This document shows positions 61,008 through 64,000 of a DNA stretch of 64,000 nt, one piece after another. The notes under the pieces are model-generated. The model was not told where the DNA came from and did not search any database. It saw nothing but the letters and a program-made list of their open reading frames with translations. Positions within the stretch are counted from its first letter, which is position 1, and each line of letters starts with the position of its first letter. The translations under genes and the position numbers were made by a program. Source of the DNA: Streptococcus infantis (GTDB lineage: Bacteria > Bacillota > Bacilli > Lactobacillales > Streptococcaceae); contig NZ_CP046525.1 in NCBI RefSeq assembly GCF_021497965.1, positions 1,426,001 through 1,490,000 on the forward strand, written 5' to 3'.

Positions 61008-61027
61008 TTTTGCCCCGCTTTTGCCCC
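61008..61027. repeat. TTTTGCCCC direct repeats near the island's right end
   Basis: Two TTTTGCCCC copies 11 bp apart, about 105 bp inside the right att. They mirror the CCCC repeats near the left att. No integrase gene is present between them. Confidence 0.45.
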
Positions 61028-61131
61028 ATTTTTAAATCCTGACATTGAAAATACCTAAAAGTATTTCCCTAAAATCAGCTATATTTCAACATTTTTGTTT
61101 ATTTTCAATATGAAAAGTTCTTACAAATTCA

Positions 61132-61166
61132 TGTAGGGGGCATCTAAATCAACAGGAAAAAGCCTT
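61132..61166. repeat. Island right end: 35-bp att repeat
   Basis: Exact copy of 58848-58882, including the last 11 bases of tRNA-Lys but not the rest of the tRNA. A hairpin with GTTTTC loop and T run follows (61158-61184). Confidence 0.85.
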
Positions 61167-61184
61167 GTTTTCAAGGCTTTTTTG

Positions 61185-61433
61185 ATGTCAAATAACTTTT
61201 TGTAGCAAATCATTATAAAGGTTTTCCAACCTTATCAAACTTATCATTTATTCTCAATCAATTGCTAGCAATATTTGATAAGACCAACTGTTTTTTACAG
61301 TACAGAGCTAGTCTATAATTAACTAAACTATACTAATTTGTGCCCATATTACATGGCCAATCCGCATAGAGATTAAAATGGGCTATTATGAATTCATAAA
61401 TTTTCGCAACAGAACAAGAGCAAGTCATTTAGA
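61185..61433. other. Intergenic stretch without recognised gene
   Basis: AT-rich, no ORF of substance, no clear promoter or RNA seen. It lies between the right att of the island and the AI-2E transporter terminator. Confidence 0.5.
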
Positions 61434-61467
61434 AATAAAAGAGAAGAGAATCTCTCACTCTCTTCTC
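61434..61467 (-). terminator. Terminator of the AI-2E transporter operon
   Basis: GAGAAGAGA/TCTCTTCTC stem followed by TTTTATTT on the minus strand. Confidence 0.8.
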
Positions 61468-61494
61468 AGTATATCTTATTAAATTTAGTTTTTC

Positions 61495-62583
61495 TTAATC
61501 TACCTGATTTTCCTTTGCAACGACAAATTCTTTAACCAGTCGATAGATAACAGCAAATACGGGGGTAAAGAATATCATCCCAAGTAAGCCAAAGAGATTG
61601 CCTCCAATACTAGCAGCCGCAAGCGTGAAAATAGCTGGTAAACCAATAGACTGACCTACAACTTTTGGATAAATAAGGTTTCCTTCAATCAGCTGTATAA
61701 CTTGATATAGAAGAAGAGAAAGTAAGGCTTGAGTAGGACTCACTGTGAAGATAAAAATCGCTCCCACAACACAAGCAATCATAGGCCCTACATAAGGAAT
61801 GAACGATAGCACTCCTGCAAATATACCTGTCATTACTCCATAGGGTATCCCAAACAGGCTGTAACCAACCGCTATCATAACTCCTATGATAACTGCTTCA
61901 ATCAGCTGACTCATCAAAAATTGGTCATAAGTCTCTAGTGCTACTTGTCCAATGTAAGTCAACTTTATCACCACCTTCTCTGAAAGTAAGACTTTCAGAA
62001 GTCGGCTCGTCATCGCTGCCAAATGTTCCTTACTGGATAAAAATAAAAAGGTGAAGACTATAATCAAAAAGGCATTCATCAAACTTGAAAAAATATTGCC
62101 GATATTACTAGTCAGACCTGATAAAAAACCTATCAAAGCTTGGCTAATAGAACTAGATTGTCCCTGTATGCCTGATACGATAGTTGACAACATGTCTTTG
62201 GTTACAAATTCCGAGCTGCCTAGCAATTTCCCAAGTTGAGTAAGGACTGTTGAAAGGACTGTTCCCAGCTGACTAATAGTCTGAGCTAGGGTTGGCAGCA
62301 CCAAAACCAAAAGAGCAATCACGATTAAGATAAGAGCTAGGAAAACAAGTACCATGGCAATCGGACGACGCAACTCTGCCTTTACCTTCAATTTAACTAA
62401 GTACTGTTCAATTTTTTTCATAGGAACATTAAGCACAAAAGCAATAACAGCACCATAAATCAAGGTTGATGTTACATCAAAGAGAGAGATTGCTCCTGAT
62501 ATAAAGCTCGATGCATTCAGAATTACAAGAGCAACCAGCCCTATAAAAAGGATTAACGGGGTATATTTTCTAACTAACTTCAT
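61495..62583 (-). CDS. AI-2E family transporter
   Basis: 362 residues of the AI-2E/PerM superfamily: about eight helices with a central extracytoplasmic segment (about 100-150), and the family core GIPYGVMTGIFAGVLSFIPYVGP (about 245-267) and VIQLIEGNLIYPKVVG (about 300). Members export diverse small molecules or act as Na/Li-H antiporters; autoinducer-2 export is shown only for a few. It starts 9 bp after the upstream fusion gene, so the two are co-transcribed. Confidence 0.88.
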   Translation of the reverse strand: MKLVRKYTPLILFIGLVALVILNASSFISGAISLFDVTSTLIYGAVIAFVLNVPMKKIEQYLVKLKVKAELRRPIAMVLVFLALILIVIALLVLVLPTLAQTISQLGTVLSTVLTQLGKLLGSSEFVTKDMLSTIVSGIQGQSSSISQALIGFLSGLTSNIGNIFSSLMNAFLIIVFTFLFLSSKEHLAAMTSRLLKVLLSEKVVIKLTYIGQVALETYDQFLMSQLIEAVIIGVMIAVGYSLFGIPYGVMTGIFAGVLSFIPYVGPMIACVVGAIFIFTVSPTQALLSLLLYQVIQLIEGNLIYPKVVGQSIGLPAIFTLAAASIGGNLFGLLGMIFFTPVFAVIYRLVKEFVVAKENQVD

Positions 62584-62592
62584 AAATTCTCC

Positions 62593-63882
62593 TTAATAAA
62601 CATGTTTAGATACGACTATACTATTTGGTTTTTCAAACTCTCGGTCAAGGTAGGCTTGATAAGTTCCTGGTGCGATAAATCCTTTTGGTGAGAGGATATC
62701 TGTTCCAGCTTGACCGACTATGGTATCAGCCAAGAGCACACAGTTTGTGGACAAGACAAAGTAGGATTTAAACTTAGATTTGATAAATTTATAAAGTTCC
62801 CCATCCGTCTCATGTCTGATTTTATAAGCGTAGGTGTAGTCTTCCTTACCATCTTCCGTTTTAATTTTATCTGCGCTTGGCTCCCAAGGAATCGTTAGTT
62901 GTTTTAATTCAGCTAATTTTTCCTGAACCGCTTCTTCCATTTCCGGTGTCAAATCTATTCCGTAACCAAATAGCGTTTTTTGACTCTCCCGTTTACATAA
63001 GTCAATGTACTTATCACGGTCACAGAAATATAAGACACCATCTCCTACCATACCAAATAAGGTCTCAGATGACGGATCATAGTTGCCATAAGAAATAACA
63101 CGGCCCTGATAGCAGATATCCACATGACCAATAGCTGAAAACAGGGAGGTCTCAGCTGTATGAACAAAAATTTCTAGCTCTGCTGTCTTACCAGACTTCA
63201 CCATTCCAAGATAGATTTCCTCTTCCTTATCAGCATTTTCCTGCATGAATTTATTGATTTTTGCTAAAGTACTTGCAGGGATGAGAGCGGCTAGGGCAAT
63301 AGGTAAGCTCATTCTGACACGACGTTTGAGATGGTTTTTCCCAATTTCCTTTTCAAATAAGAAACCGTCACGGATATTGGACACACCATAAAGGCAAAAA
63401 TAAGCCCCTAAAACAAAGAGTTGAAAGACAGAATTTCCCGTAGAGGACAAAAGACTAGTCCCACCAAGAAAAACTAGTACGAGACCATCTAGTAAGAAAC
63501 GAAAACGAGGTCGAATTTTGTTTTTGCGGTAGAGAACATAGGTGACAAGGTTGATACTAGCATGAAAAATCTGAGAAATTCCAATCACAAGAGCCAAAAT
63601 ATAAATTGGCACATCAGTAGCAAGATTCGAGCCTAGCAAATATCCCATCACTAACAATTTAACCAGTGCAACTCCCAAGGTGTCCGTTGACTGACTTTTT
63701 TTGAAAATACGTAATACTAAATCTAAGACCGTTGCTATCCAAGCTAAAAACAGAACCAGTCGAATAACCGTCACTGGCAACCAAGTTCCCGTGACCATCA
63801 AGATAAGACCTAGCAGAACAAACAAGAAACCCTGAACAAGTAATTTCTTACCTGTCAGACCTAAAGAAAGAATTTTTTCCAT
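62593..63882 (-). CDS. DUF308-like membrane domain fused to a putative papain-like (YiiX-type) domain
   Basis: 429 residues. Residues about 1-200 have six to seven helices in HdeD/DUF308-like hairpins (LVQGFLFVLLGLILMVTG, FLLDGLVLVFLGGTSLLSS). Residues about 220-429 are soluble; SAIGHVDICYQGRVISYGNYD (His about 248) and STNCVLLADTIVGQAG (Cys about 391) with SPKGFIAPGTYQAYLDREF resemble the permuted NlpC/P60 (YiiX-like) order, His first and Cys late. An amidase or acyltransferase activity is possible but unproven. Its tail genes are co-directional with the AI-2E transporter. Confidence 0.6.
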   Translation of the reverse strand: MEKILSLGLTGKKLLVQGFLFVLLGLILMVTGTWLPVTVIRLVLFLAWIATVLDLVLRIFKKSQSTDTLGVALVKLLVMGYLLGSNLATDVPIYILALVIGISQIFHASINLVTYVLYRKNKIRPRFRFLLDGLVLVFLGGTSLLSSTGNSVFQLFVLGAYFCLYGVSNIRDGFLFEKEIGKNHLKRRVRMSLPIALAALIPASTLAKINKFMQENADKEEEIYLGMVKSGKTAELEIFVHTAETSLFSAIGHVDICYQGRVISYGNYDPSSETLFGMVGDGVLYFCDRDKYIDLCKRESQKTLFGYGIDLTPEMEEAVQEKLAELKQLTIPWEPSADKIKTEDGKEDYTYAYKIRHETDGELYKFIKSKFKSYFVLSTNCVLLADTIVGQAGTDILSPKGFIAPGTYQAYLDREFEKPNSIVVSKHVY

Positions 63883-63892
63883 AAAAGACCTT

Positions 63893-64000
63893 TCAAAAAT
63901 AATAATTAAGCCCTTTGATCAAATTGACTGGTAAATAGCCAACGGCACAAACAGTCTGTACCAGCAAGACATAGCGATTAGCGATGACTGTAGTAAGGTC
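63893..64000 (-). CDS. 3' end of a gene running off the window
   Basis: The last 35 codons of a minus-strand gene, ending VGYLPVNLIKGLNYYF and TGA. Too short to identify; the hydrophobic composition suggests a membrane protein. It stops 10 bp before the fusion gene start, so it is the upstream member of the same operon. Confidence 0.55.
   Translation of the reverse strand, partial: DLTTVIANRYVLLVQTVCAVGYLPVNLIKGLNYYF

Noticed and set aside
58848-61166. Prophage
   Set aside because: No structural, lysis or replication genes and no integrase; the segment is only 2.3 kb, so an integrative-element remnant is the better reading.

Overview
The window looks like the chromosome of a Mitis-group Streptococcus (S. 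mitis, S. oralis or a close relative of S. pneumoniae). The basis is low GC, the pneumococcal order murF-ddl-recR-pbp2b-nanR-sialic acid cluster-recG-alr-acpS-aroG-secA-der-dnaI-dnaB-nrdR-lrgAB-trxA-pepF-prmA-rarA, an YSIRK/LPXTG sialidase of the NanA type, and a PBP2b of exactly pneumococcal length. The species cannot be fixed from this alone. The sialic acid locus is simpler than the classic pneumococcal one: no second sialidase, no PTS genes and one ABC importer.

Layout. 1-6256 is an accretion zone at the 3' end of rpsI. It holds a badly decayed integrative conjugative element (wall hydrolase and integrase pseudogenes), three copies of an att core, a second att copy that still encodes the last residues of S9, a broken TetR gene, one intact DUF1269 gene and an integrase tail. 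6257-13987 is housekeeping on the minus strand (rpsI, rplM, a membrane protein, NUDIX, murF, ddl, recR, pbp2b). 14181-30444 is the sialic acid/host glycan region: RpiR regulator NanR, a GH29 fucosidase without signal peptide, NanK, Neu5Ac lyase, DUF624 protein, YhcH, ABC importer without its own ATPase, NanE, the wall-anchored sialidase and a CE7 esterase. 30674-57136 is core genome: recG, alr, acpS, two tandem DAHP synthases, secA, lemA, der, the replication-restart genes dnaB-dnaI with nrdR, a GntR-ABC operon, lrgAB, a MarR-DUF4649-thioredoxin unit, aquaporin, pepF, rsmE and prmA. 57252-58858 carries rarA, 6S RNA and tRNA-Lys. 58848-61166 is a 2.3-kb island between perfect 35-bp direct repeats derived from the tRNA-Lys 3' end. 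61495-64000 has an AI-2E family transporter and a membrane/papain-like fusion.

How the nan genes fit together: NanA frees sialic acid from host glycans, the ABC importer takes it up (probably with a shared ATPase encoded elsewhere), YhcH may interconvert anomers, the lyase splits Neu5Ac to ManNAc and pyruvate, NanK phosphorylates ManNAc and NanE epimerises it to GlcNAc-6P. Catabolite (cre) sites lie at five of these promoters or leaders. A 14-bp near-palindrome, TGAAAGTAGTTTCA, recurs upstream of four nan-region promoters, 80 bp before the -10 box in two and 78-85 bp in the others. I read it as the probable operator of NanR, and it is the most interesting regulatory signal in the window.
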